This document shows positions 7,548 through 14,277 of a stretch of 14,277 nucleotides of DNA, piece after piece. The notes beneath the pieces are model-generated. The model ran no database searches. It was not told the origin of the DNA and worked only from the letters and a program-made list of their open reading frames with translations. The position numbers and the translations under genes were made by a program. Positions within the stretch are counted from its first letter, which is position 1. Each line of letters starts with the position of its first letter. The DNA comes from DATKCA01 sp035544675 (GTDB lineage Bacteria > Acidobacteriota > Thermoanaerobaculia > Gp7-AA8): the NCBI GenBank assembly GCA_035544675.1, contig DATKCA010000027.1:1-14277 (forward strand), written 5' to 3'.

Positions 7548-8606
7548 GTGTTCTTCTCAAAGAGCAAAAATGTAGTCGGCCTTGATATCGGCTCCTCAGC
7601 AATCAAACTCGTCGAGCTGAAGGAGAAGAAGGGTGGAACTTACTCTCTCGTCAAGATGGGAGTGGAGCGCCTCTCTCCTGAGGCGATCGTCGACGGCTCG
7701 ATCATGGATTCGTCCATGGTGGTCGAGACGATCTCAAGGCTGAACTCGGAAAAAGGCGTCAAGAATTCCAACTACGCCACCTCGCTTTCCGGTCACTCGG
7801 TGATCATCAAGAAGATCAGCCTCCCGGCCATGTCCGCGGAAGAGCTCGCCGAGTCGATCCAGTGGGAAGCCGAGCAGTACATTCCGTTCGACATCAACGA
7901 CGTCAACCTCGACTACGTCCCGCTGACGTCTCCGGGCACGGGGGACAACATCGAGGTGATCCTGGTCGCCGTGAAGAAGGAAAAGATCAACGACTATACG
8001 TCGGTGATCAGTCAGACGGGCAAGGTGGCGGTGCTGGTCGACGTGGACGCGTTCGCCCTTCAAAACGCCTACGAGATGAACAACGATGTGGACGAGGGCC
8101 GGGTCATCGCGCTGGTCAACATCGGCGCATCGGTGACGAACGTGAACGTGCTGTCGGGCACGAACTCGCTGTTCTGGCGCGACATTACGTTCGGCGGCAA
8201 CCAGTACACCGATGCCATCCAGCGCGAGCTCAGCCTCTCGTTCGAGCAGGCCGAGGAGTTGAAGCGAGGCCGGGCCCAGGGCGACCACACGATCCAGCAG
8301 GTGATTCCGATCCTCAACTCGGTGTCTGAGGATTTCGCCGGAGAGCTCCGGAAGACCCTCGACTTCTTCACCGCCACCTCAGGAGCGGAGCGGGTCGACG
8401 AGATCGTTCTGGCCGGAGGCGGATCGGGAGTGCTCAACCTCGACGCAATCCTGCGCGACAAGTTCGGCATTCCGGTCACCATCATGGACCCGTTCCGCCG
8501 AGTCAGCATCGACGAGAGCGCGTTCAACCCCGAGGAACTGGCCGAGATGGCGCCGAGTATGGCGATCGCAGTCGGTCTGGCCATGCGGAAGCTGGGGGAC
8601 GCTTGA
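7548..8606 (+). CDS. pilM: Type IV pilus alignment protein PilM (actin-like ATPase)
   Basis: PilM is a cytoplasmic FtsA/actin-like protein that binds the N-terminal tail of PilN and links the cytoplasmic pilus machinery to the inner-membrane PilN/PilO complex. The 352-residue product has the actin-fold phosphate-1 motif GLDIGSSAIKLVEL at 11-24, a second phosphate motif in ALVNIGASVTNVNV (about 188-202) and the adenosine motif EIVLAGGGSGVLNLD (about 285-299). The segment IQWEAEQYIPFDINDVNLDY is characteristic of PilM. Length is normal. The start is GTG at 7548, with the purine-rich GGGGTGAG just upstream; an in-frame ATG at 7536 is followed at once by a stop. It is the first gene of the operon. 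Its TGA overlaps the TTG start of pilN in TTGA, implying translational coupling. Confidence 0.96.
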   Translation: MFFSKSKNVVGLDIGSSAIKLVELKEKKGGTYSLVKMGVERLSPEAIVDGSIMDSSMVVETISRLNSEKGVKNSNYATSLSGHSVIIKKISLPAMSAEELAESIQWEAEQYIPFDINDVNLDYVPLTSPGTGDNIEVILVAVKKEKINDYTSVISQTGKVAVLVDVDAFALQNAYEMNNDVDEGRVIALVNIGASVTNVNVLSGTNSLFWRDITFGGNQYTDAIQRELSLSFEQAEELKRGRAQGDHTIQQVIPILNSVSEDFAGELRKTLDFFTATSGAERVDEIVLAGGGSGVLNLDAILRDKFGIPVTIMDPFRRVSIDESAFNPEELAEMAPSMAIAVGLAMRKLGDA

Positions 8607-9274
8607 TCAAAATCAATCTGGTGCGGGAAGGGCGGGCGGTACGCGGAGCGGGAGCAGCTCCCGCGGCCTCCATTCCGGGGCTCGGAGCAGCCGCCGGGGC
8701 CCCGAATCTCAACAACCTCGTCATCCTCGGCCTGGTCGGTCTGGCCATTCTCGGCTCCGTGGCCTACTGGCTGATCAACGGCCGCACGCTGGGGAACCGC
8801 CAGGACGTCGTGCAAGTCCGCCAGGCCGAGGCGCAGAAGCTCGAGGCCATCATCGCCGAGGTCGAGGCCTTCCAGCGTCGGAAGGACAGCCTGCAGAACC
8901 GGATCGACCTCATCAACCAGCTCAAGCAGAACCAGAAGGGCCCGGTCCGGATCATGGACCGGATCAGCCAGGATCTGCCGGACCTGGTGTGGCTGGACAA
9001 GTTGACGGTGGCCGGTGGTCGCGTGGTGATCAACGGACGCGGTCTCAATCCGAACGCCATCGCGAACTTCGTCGACAACATCAAGAACGACCCGTACTTC
9101 GAAGAGCCGGAGCTCGGCGCGGTCAACGAGATGACTCCCGTGCCGCTGGTCTACGGCTTCGACATGAGTTTCGGGTTCACGTACCTGCCGAAGACGCCCG
9201 GCCAGCCGGACGGCACTGCGCCAGGTACGACGACGGCCGGCGCCGGTGCGCCGGCTGCCGGGGCGGCGAGGTAG
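8603..9274 (+). CDS. pilN: Type IV pilus inner-membrane protein PilN
   Basis: PilN is a bitopic inner-membrane protein whose short cytoplasmic tail binds PilM and whose periplasmic part pairs with PilO. The 223-residue product begins MIKINLVRE, matching the INLxxxR motif that docks into PilM. An Ala/Gly/Pro linker (about 15-34) precedes one transmembrane helix (about 36-58), a coiled coil (about 68-112) and a ferredoxin-like periplasmic domain containing MDRISQDLPDLVWLDKLTV and VVINGRGLNPNAIANFVDNI. The last 25 residues are Gly/Ala/Thr/Pro-rich and probably disordered. The linker before the membrane helix is longer than in Pseudomonas or Neisseria proteins. The TTG start, with GGGGGA upstream, overlaps the pilM stop. 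Confidence 0.95.
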   Translation: MIKINLVREGRAVRGAGAAPAASIPGLGAAAGAPNLNNLVILGLVGLAILGSVAYWLINGRTLGNRQDVVQVRQAEAQKLEAIIAEVEAFQRRKDSLQNRIDLINQLKQNQKGPVRIMDRISQDLPDLVWLDKLTVAGGRVVINGRGLNPNAIANFVDNIKNDPYFEEPELGAVNEMTPVPLVYGFDMSFGFTYLPKTPGQPDGTAPGTTTAGAGAPAAGAAR

Positions 9275-9283
9275 GAGGCGGCG

Positions 9284-9898
9284 ATGGCGCTCACACTCAA
9301 CGACAAGCCCTGGTACGTCGCGTTCGCCGTCGGCCTCGTCCTGGCCATCGTGATCATCTACGTCATGCACTCCTACGTGGTGAAGCCGATCAGAGACGAG
9401 ATCGCGGCAGCCGATGCCCAGATCGCGGAGCTGGACAGGAAGATCGAACAGGGACGGGCCGCCGAGCGCAAGCTTCCCCAGTTCCGCGAGGAAGTGCGCC
9501 GCCTCGCGCTCGAGCTCGAGAAGCTGCGCCGCATCCTCCCCTCCACGCGCAACACCGAAGAGATCATCAAGAAGTTCAAGTCGCTCGTCGATCAGGGCGA
9601 CTTCGCTCTTCGCCGCCTGACGTTCCCGAAGCTCACCACCACGAAGAGCTCCGATCCGTACGCCGAGTGGCCCATCTCCGTCACCGTCGACGGCCGCTAT
9701 CACGACCTGGCAATCCTGTTCAATCGCCTGAGCAACTTCTCGCGAATCATGAACGTCGAGCAGATCAACATCACTGCGCGCAATGACCAGACGGACCGGA
9801 CCATCACCTCTGACTTCGTGGCCAAGACGTTCGTGTACGTCGAGCCGCCGGCCGATGCGCCGGCGGACGACAAGAGCGGGAAGCCGGGTGGGGTATGA
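9284..9898 (+). CDS. pilO: Type IV pilus inner-membrane protein PilO
   Basis: PilO forms heterodimers with PilN and contacts the PilP lipoprotein position, transmitting signals from motor to secretin. The 204-residue product has a short cytoplasmic start, one transmembrane helix (about 10-32), a heptad-rich coiled coil (about 36-88) and a ferredoxin-like periplasmic domain. That domain contains FKSLVDQGDFALRRLTFP, YAEWPISVTVDGRYHDLAILFNRLSNFSRIMNVEQINI and ITSDFVAKTFVYVE, a pattern typical of PilO. The C-terminal 18 residues are Pro/Asp/Lys/Gly-rich. The ATG has AGGAGG 5 bases upstream and lies 9 bp after pilN. Its TGA overlaps the pilP ATG in ATGA. Confidence 0.95.
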   Translation: MALTLNDKPWYVAFAVGLVLAIVIIYVMHSYVVKPIRDEIAAADAQIAELDRKIEQGRAAERKLPQFREEVRRLALELEKLRRILPSTRNTEEIIKKFKSLVDQGDFALRRLTFPKLTTTKSSDPYAEWPISVTVDGRYHDLAILFNRLSNFSRIMNVEQINITARNDQTDRTITSDFVAKTFVYVEPPADAPADDKSGKPGGV

Positions 9899-10407
9899 GC
9901 GGACGAGCGGGATTGGGCGTCTCCAGATTTCTCCTGTCATTGCTGATCGTGGTCGCCGCGGTGGCCACCGTGATCGCGCAGCAGACGCAGCCGGCGCCGG
10001 CCGCCGGCGCCAACGTGCAGCAGAGCCTCGAGGAGATCCTCGAAGAGCCGACCGGCGCCGACACGTATCGCTACGACCCCCAGGGCCGCCGCGATCCGTT
10101 CCGCTCCCTGGTCGGCCCCGCGCCCAAGATCCAGGAAGGCGCACGTCCCCCAGGGATGGCCGGCTTCCTGATCGACGAGATCAAACTGCAGGGCGTCATC
10201 CGCACGAAGCAGGGGCTCGTGGCCATGCTGGCCGCCCCCGACAACAAGAGCTATCTCGTGCGCGTGGGAGACAAAGTCCTCGATGGAGAGATCATCCGCA
10301 TTACTCAGGCCTCCGTGGTCTTCCGGCAGGAGGTCAATGATCCGACTCGAATCGAGCGGTATCGGGAGGTAGTCAAGGATCTAACCCCGCCGTCGGAGAG
10401 AAGATAA
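9895..10407 (+). CDS. pilP: Type IV pilus assembly protein PilP (apparently without a lipid anchor)
   Basis: PilP bridges the PilN/PilO complex to the periplasmic domains of PilQ. The 170-residue product has a hydrophobic N-terminus (about 11-28) followed by a disordered Gln/Pro/Ala segment, the RRDPF motif at about 66-70 that marks PilP homologues, and a C-terminal beta domain. That domain reads LQGVIRTKQGLVAMLAAP, YLVRVGDKVLDGEIIRI and ASVVFRQEV. The protein contains no cysteine at all, so it cannot be the lipoprotein that PilP is in Pseudomonas and Neisseria. It is either cleaved after VIA or anchored by its N-terminal helix. The start ATG overlaps the pilO stop by 4 bp. Confidence 0.93.
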   Translation: MSGRAGLGVSRFLLSLLIVVAAVATVIAQQTQPAPAAGANVQQSLEEILEEPTGADTYRYDPQGRRDPFRSLVGPAPKIQEGARPPGMAGFLIDEIKLQGVIRTKQGLVAMLAAPDNKSYLVRVGDKVLDGEIIRITQASVVFRQEVNDPTRIERYREVVKDLTPPSERR

Positions 10408-10439
10408 GAGCGCCGGGTGTGTGAGGTCTGGGGCTGCGT

Positions 10440-10445
10440 GGAGGG
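10440..10445 (+). promoter_or_regulatory. Ribosome binding site deciding the pilQ start (GGAGGG)
   Basis: GGAGGG lies 4 to 5 bases before the ATG at 10450. The longer frame from a GTG at 10417 would add 11 residues with two cysteines and no family similarity, and has no comparable site. Confidence 0.65.
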
Positions 10446-10449
10446 TGAG

Positions 10450-12894
10450 ATGAAGGTGGGAAGTATGAGTAGAGGCAACCGGATCCTGCTGATTACGACG
10501 GTGCTCCTCGTGACGGCGAACGGACTGTCGGCCGGCTTGTGGTCGAGAAGGTCCAAGCCGGCAGCAGCGAGCCCGGCCGCTGAAGCGATGACGCTCACCG
10601 CAGTCGAGATCGACGGATCCTCCGTCGTTCTTCGCACCAGCGGCACTCCCGCTTACACGTCCTACAGTCCAGCGCCGGACGTGTTCGTGGTCGACCTGAC
10701 CGGTACGACCAGACCGGCCGATCTGTCCATCCCGGCCACTCTGCCGCAGGCGGTTACCTCCATCGCCGCGGAAGAAGCGATCGAGATGGGAAGCCGGCTC
10801 ACCCGTGTGACCATCCGGCTGGCCGGGAAGGCGGCCCTGCAAGTCTCTGCAAGCGACAACGCTGTCATCATCTCCATGCCCGGGCAGTCAATCGCCGAGG
10901 CTCCCGCCATGCCTGCCCCGGTGGAGGCTGCCGTCGTCGAATTGGCCGAGCCGCGTCCGATGACCGTCTCCGAGCCTCCCGTCGCGACCGAGGTCATCGC
11001 GGTCTTCGAGCCGCCGCCGGCTCATCCGGCGAAATCGGTGAAAAGGGTTTTCACCAGGGGTGAAGGCACGGCTCTGGAGGTTCAGATCGCGGGCGACGGT
11101 GCCTTGAGCCACAAGGCGTTCCGGCTCGACAATCCGGCGCGTCTGGTCATCGACATCCCCGGCCGGAACGCGGTCCCGCGCCCGGCAGTGGAAGTGAGCA
11201 ATGATCTCGTGCAGCGCGTTCGCATCGCCCAGTTCAAAGGCGGAGCGGAGCCTGTCACGCGGGTCGTGGTCGATCTCTCCCGCAAGTCGGAATTCACCGT
11301 GACGCCGGATGGGAGCACGCTGCGCGTCACGTTCGGCACGAACCTCCCCATGCCGTCGATGACCACGATCACTACGCCGGCGCCGGTGACCACTCCCAGG
11401 CCCGAGGAACCGAGAGTCACGGCCACGCCGCCGCCACCGATGCCTGCGGCCACGATCGCCGAGATCCCGGCCGTGGTCGAAGAGGCCACGTGGAAGGTCC
11501 CGGTGACGAGCGAGCCGTATGGCGCGCGGCAGGTGATCAACAACGCCCTGGACCAGGCTCCGCCGGACACGTCGCGGCGCCGCCTCACCGCGTCGGAAGC
11601 GACCGGCCAGACCATGGAGAACGTCTTCGAGGACGCCCCGCCGCAGCCGACGACCATCGGCGGCCGCACGCTCAGCGCGACTCAGCGCGTGTTCACCGGC
11701 GATCCGATCTCGCTCAACCTCAAGGACGCCGACATCAAGGACGTGCTGCGCACGTTCGCGGAGTTGACGGGCCTGAACATCGCGGTCGATCCGCAGGTCA
11801 GCGGCTCGGTCACGGTCGACTTCGTCGACGTTCCGTGGGATCAGGCTCTGGACATCATCCTCCGGCAGAACGGGCTGACCTTCATTCTGGAAGGCAACGT
11901 CATGCGCGTCGGCACGATCGAGCGCCTGGCCGCCGAGACGGCGGCATCGCGCCGCCTGGCTGAGGAAGAGCGGCTGAACGTCCCGCTCACCACCATTGGA
12001 TTCAAGCTGTCCTACGCGCGAGCCACCGAAGTCTCCGCGCTGCTCAAGGACCTGGCCTCGCCCCGGGCCCGGATCATCGTCGATGCGCGCACCAACCAGC
12101 TCATCATCAGCGAGGTGCCGCAGTACCTGCAGACGATGCGCAACCTGATCGAGACGGTGGACATCCCGAACCGTCAGGTCTCGATCGAGGCCCGCATCGT
12201 GGAGACCACGAAGACCTTCACGCTCGCGTACGGCTTCTCATGGGGCTTCAACGCCTTACTCGATCCGGCGCTGGGAACGGGAACCGGGCTGATCTTCCCG
12301 AACCGCATCGGCTTCACGGGGGGACCGTTCGATTTCACCGGCGGCTCCAATCCGATTCTCGGTATCTCGCTCCGCGATGTCCTGGGGACCTTCGATCTCG
12401 ATTTGACGCTCGCGGCGGCCGAGACCGAGAACCTGGTTCGAGTCATCTCCGCGCCGAAGATCACGACGCAGGACAACACCCAGGCTGAGATCCAGAGCGG
12501 CGTTCAGATTCCGTATCAGACCCGGGTCAACTTCACGACCACGGTCGCCTACATCGACGCGACGCTGCGGCTGGCGGTGACCCCGCAGATCACCGAGGCG
12601 GGGACGATCATCATGGATATCGCGGTGCAGAAAGTGACGCCCGGCGAGCCGATCCCGGATGCTGCCGGAACGCCGCTGAATACGCGTCAGGCGCGCACGC
12701 GGGTGATGGTTCGCGACGGCGGAACAGCGGTGATCGGCGGGATCTATCAGGCCAGCGACACCGAGGCCCAGGGTCGCGTGCCCGTGCTGCACCAGATTCC
12801 CATCCTTGGCGCGCTGTTCCGGTCCAACTCGTCGAGAACGCAGCACGACGAGCTGCTGATCTTCATCACGCCGCGCATCGTTCGAGGCTCATAA
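10450..12894 (+). CDS. pilQ: Type IV pilus secretin PilQ
   Basis: PilQ is the outer-membrane secretin through which the pilus passes. The 814-residue protein has a signal sequence (RGNRILLITTVLLVTANG), a first AMIN domain (about 47-125), a second AMIN domain (about 208-297) containing RLDNPARLVIDIPG, and a Pro/Thr-rich linker (about 300-345). Next come an STN/N0 domain (about 416-494; ISLNLKDADIKDVLRTFAEL), a secretin N1/short domain (about 515-580) with IIVDARTNQLIISEVPQYLQ, and the secretin core (about 580-813). The core includes VISAPKITTQDNTQAEIQSG, AVIGGIYQ and the terminal VPVLHQIPILGALFRS...DELLIFITPRIV signature. AMIN domains bind peptidoglycan in known homologues. The ATG at 10450 was chosen for its GGAGGG site; another ATG at 10465 is possible. 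No pilotin is recognisable nearby. Confidence 0.97.
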   Translation: MKVGSMSRGNRILLITTVLLVTANGLSAGLWSRRSKPAAASPAAEAMTLTAVEIDGSSVVLRTSGTPAYTSYSPAPDVFVVDLTGTTRPADLSIPATLPQAVTSIAAEEAIEMGSRLTRVTIRLAGKAALQVSASDNAVIISMPGQSIAEAPAMPAPVEAAVVELAEPRPMTVSEPPVATEVIAVFEPPPAHPAKSVKRVFTRGEGTALEVQIAGDGALSHKAFRLDNPARLVIDIPGRNAVPRPAVEVSNDLVQRVRIAQFKGGAEPVTRVVVDLSRKSEFTVTPDGSTLRVTFGTNLPMPSMTTITTPAPVTTPRPEEPRVTATPPPPMPAATIAEIPAVVEEATWKVPVTSEPYGARQVINNALDQAPPDTSRRRLTASEATGQTMENVFEDAPPQPTTIGGRTLSATQRVFTGDPISLNLKDADIKDVLRTFAELTGLNIAVDPQVSGSVTVDFVDVPWDQALDIILRQNGLTFILEGNVMRVGTIERLAAETAASRRLAEEERLNVPLTTIGFKLSYARATEVSALLKDLASPRARIIVDARTNQLIISEVPQYLQTMRNLIETVDIPNRQVSIEARIVETTKTFTLAYGFSWGFNALLDPALGTGTGLIFPNRIGFTGGPFDFTGGSNPILGISLRDVLGTFDLDLTLAAAETENLVRVISAPKITTQDNTQAEIQSGVQIPYQTRVNFTTTVAYIDATLRLAVTPQITEAGTIIMDIAVQKVTPGEPIPDAAGTPLNTRQARTRVMVRDGGTAVIGGIYQASDTEAQGRVPVLHQIPILGALFRSNSSRTQHDELLIFITPRIVRGS

Positions 12895-12936
12895 ATGAAA
12901 GGCACGCATTTCCGGGGTGGGTGTGAAGCGAGGAAC

Positions 12937-12941
12937 GGAGG
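12937..12941 (+). promoter_or_regulatory. Ribosome binding site deciding the start of the first post-pilQ lipoprotein (GGAGG)
   Basis: GGAGG lies 4 bases before the ATG at 12946. It favours this start over the in-frame ATG at 12895 in the TAAATG overlap with pilQ, which has no such site and would put 17 polar residues before the signal peptide. Confidence 0.6.
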
Positions 12942-12945
12942 TCTC

Positions 12946-13527
12946 ATGAAGTTCATCAGGCGCAACGACATCAGGGCGGCCGTGCTAGTGGCCGTCGCGA
13001 TGCTCTCGCTCTCGTGCACTAACGAGTTCGTGGATAGCACATCGCCGGTGCTGCTCGTGCTCTCGAATACGCAGCAGATCGATACGATCGATCTTCTGCC
13101 CGGTGCGGGCGGCTGCGACACCAGCATCGGCACCGTTCGGATCCAGGCCATTCTCAAGAATCCGTCGAACGTCGATCAGCGGTTCAACGACGTGCGGATC
13201 GATCGATATCGCGTCTCGTACCGGCGCACCGACGGCGGCACGCTCGTCCCTGCGTCGTTCGTTCTCTCGCAGGACCTGCTGATCGCGGCGGGCGGGGCGG
13301 CCTCGAATCTCGGAACGTTCCGGGTGTTCCAGCGTGAGGCAATCAACCAGGCGCCATTCGCGGCCCTGCTGCCGCAGAACGGCGGCCGGGATCCGGAGAC
13401 GGGTCGCCGCACCGTTTCGATGGACGTCGTCCTGGAAGTCTTCGGCGAGACGATCGCCGGTTCGAACGTGTCGGGCAGCACGCGTTTTCCGCTGACATTC
13501 TGTTACGACTGCGGAGGCTGCGGTTAG
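12946..13527 (+). CDS. Putative lipoprotein of unknown family, pil-operon associated
   Basis: I do not recognise the family. The 193-residue product has a basic N-terminus, a hydrophobic stretch and Cys24 in AMLSLSC, consistent with a lipoprotein signal peptide although the lipobox is not canonical. The mature part looks beta-rich: alternating hydrophobic strands such as VRIQAILKNPSNVDQRFNDVR, YRVSYRRTDGG, MDVVLEVFGETI and TRFPLTFCYDC resemble an immunoglobulin-like or LEA/WHy-type sandwich. The C-terminus is unusual, ending CYDCGGCG, and there is another cysteine in GGCDTS near residue 70. These could form disulfides or bind metal. It starts 51 bp after pilQ on the same strand, so it is probably co-transcribed and may be an envelope accessory of the pilus. 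An alternative start at 12895 is less likely. Confidence 0.75.
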   Translation: MKFIRRNDIRAAVLVAVAMLSLSCTNEFVDSTSPVLLVLSNTQQIDTIDLLPGAGGCDTSIGTVRIQAILKNPSNVDQRFNDVRIDRYRVSYRRTDGGTLVPASFVLSQDLLIAAGGAASNLGTFRVFQREAINQAPFAALLPQNGGRDPETGRRTVSMDVVLEVFGETIAGSNVSGSTRFPLTFCYDCGGCG

Positions 13528-13593
13528 CAGTTTGCGAGCAGCTCTCGTGCTGAGGGGCTCGTTGGGTGTGAGGAAAGCAGACGGGGGTTTTAG

Positions 13594-14277
13594 ATGAAGG
13601 TTCTCAGACAGCGGAAATACCTGTTCGCGCTGCTCGCGCTGCTCGTCGTTTTCGGCGGATGCCGGGGCGAAGATCCGACTGCGCCACCGGTCGGCGGCGG
13701 GCCGGGCGGGTCGGGCGGTGGAACGCCCCCTCCGGTGGGTGCAACGATCACGCTCTCGGCCTCGAATCCGAATCCGCTCGCGGGCTCGACGACGATCATC
13801 ACGGCGAACGTGAGAGTCGATAACAATCCCGCTCCGAACGGCACGGCCGTGGAGTTCGGCGCCAGCGGCACCGGCCGCTTCTCCGACACCGGCGCCAATA
13901 CGACGATTCGAACGACCACCAACGGCGTCGCCACGGCCACGCTGACCTCGACGACCGCGGGCACCGTCACCGTGACGGCCGTCGTGAACAACGTCCAGCA
14001 GCAGATCACCGTCACGTTCCAGAGCCAGCCGGTGACCCCGCCCAGTCCTGACGGGGCCCCGGCCATCACCGCGGTCGCGCCGAATCAGGGCCGGCCGGAA
14101 GGCGGCGAGATCGTCACGATCACCGGCCGCAACTTCAGAGGACCCATCCGCGTCTTCTTCGACCTCGGCAGCGGCGTGCTGCGCGAGGCGCTCGTCACCT
14201 CGTCGAACGCGAATCAGATCCAGGTACTCACGCCGGCAGTCGATCTCGGCGTCGGCCAGACGCAGGCCGCCACCATC
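13594..14277 (+). CDS. Lipoprotein with bacterial Ig-like and IPT/TIG domains (partial, continues past window)
   Basis: The frame is open from the ATG at 13594 to the window end, giving the first 228 residues. The signal peptide ends in VVFGGC (Cys23), a good lipobox, followed by a Gly/Pro-rich linker (about 28-48). A Big-type Ig-like domain covers about 50-145, with ITLSASNPNPLAGSTTIIT, GTAVEFGASG, GVATATLTSTTAGTVTVTAV. After a Pro-rich hinge, an IPT/TIG domain starts near 152, with ITAVAPNQGRPEGGEIVTITG followed by NF. Such modules occur in surface adhesins and cell-wall or polysaccharide-binding proteins. GGGGG lies 6 bases upstream of the ATG. It is 66 bp downstream of the previous lipoprotein on the same strand, so it may belong to the pil operon as a surface or secretin-associated protein. 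Total length and remaining domains are unknown. Confidence 0.83.
   Translation, partial: MKVLRQRKYLFALLALLVVFGGCRGEDPTAPPVGGGPGGSGGGTPPPVGATITLSASNPNPLAGSTTIITANVRVDNNPAPNGTAVEFGASGTGRFSDTGANTTIRTTTNGVATATLTSTTAGTVTVTAVVNNVQQQITVTFQSQPVTPPSPDGAPAITAVAPNQGRPEGGEIVTITGRNFRGPIRVFFDLGSGVLREALVTSSNANQIQVLTPAVDLGVGQTQAATI

Noticed and set aside
8069..10144. Long minus-strand open frame (691 codons) opposite pilM, pilN, pilO and pilP
   Set aside because: Its Arg/Asp-rich translation is typical of antisense frames in GC-rich genes, it matches no family, and the opposite strand encodes well-recognised pil proteins.

Overview
The window is GC-rich bacterial chromosome with densely packed genes, frequent GTG/TTG starts and several stop/start overlaps. 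A pilMNOPQ operon, a PA2778/PA2779-like gene pair, a long bifunctional Rel, a four-cysteine L28 and abundant intergenic heptanucleotide arrays suggest a Gram-negative member of a phylum such as Acidobacteriota. That assignment is an inference from gene content and style; no marker gene was compared.

Layout. (1) 2-430, + strand: the C-terminal end of a class A penicillin-binding protein with a proline-rich tail. (2) 431-753, no gene: two 7-bp repeat arrays in opposite orientation (GGAAACC at 437-506, its reverse complement at 638-798) flank a pair of inverted, covarying palindromes (526-603). (3) 754-4556, - strand: a four-gene cluster read right to left, consisting of a PA2779-like small membrane protein, a PA2778-like C39-type peptidase/TPR protein, a class I/II aminotransferase and a class V (isopenicillin-N-epimerase-like) PLP enzyme. 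The last three overlap by 1 and 4 bp. (4) 4557-4784: divergent intergenic region with a third heptad array ending about 30 bp before rel. (5) 4785-6962, + strand: bifunctional (p)ppGpp synthetase/hydrolase. (6) 6963-7137: convergent intergenic region filled by a fourth heptad array that contains a perfect 28-bp inverted repeat. (7) 7138-7332, - strand: ribosomal protein L28. (8) 7333-7547: divergent regulatory region with a good sigma-70-type promoter for the pil operon, overlapped by a 21-bp AT-rich dyad. (9) 7548-14277, + strand: pilM-pilN-pilO-pilP-pilQ, then a small lipoprotein of unknown family and the start of a lipoprotein with Ig-like and IPT/TIG domains, cut by the window end.

How the genes work together. 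PilM (cytoplasmic), PilN and PilO (inner membrane), PilP (periplasmic) and PilQ (outer-membrane secretin) form the alignment complex and exit channel of a type IV pilus. The two lipoproteins follow in the same direction and may be accessory surface or secretin-associated proteins. The minus-strand cluster looks like one transcription unit joining an exported small protein and an exported peptidase-like protein to two PLP enzymes; its function is unknown.

The most unusual content is the repeat landscape. Heptanucleotide arrays sit within a few bases of four stop codons and near one start codon. One array extends the C-terminus of a coding region and supplies its stop codon. Both convergent intergenic regions are built as large inverted repeats.
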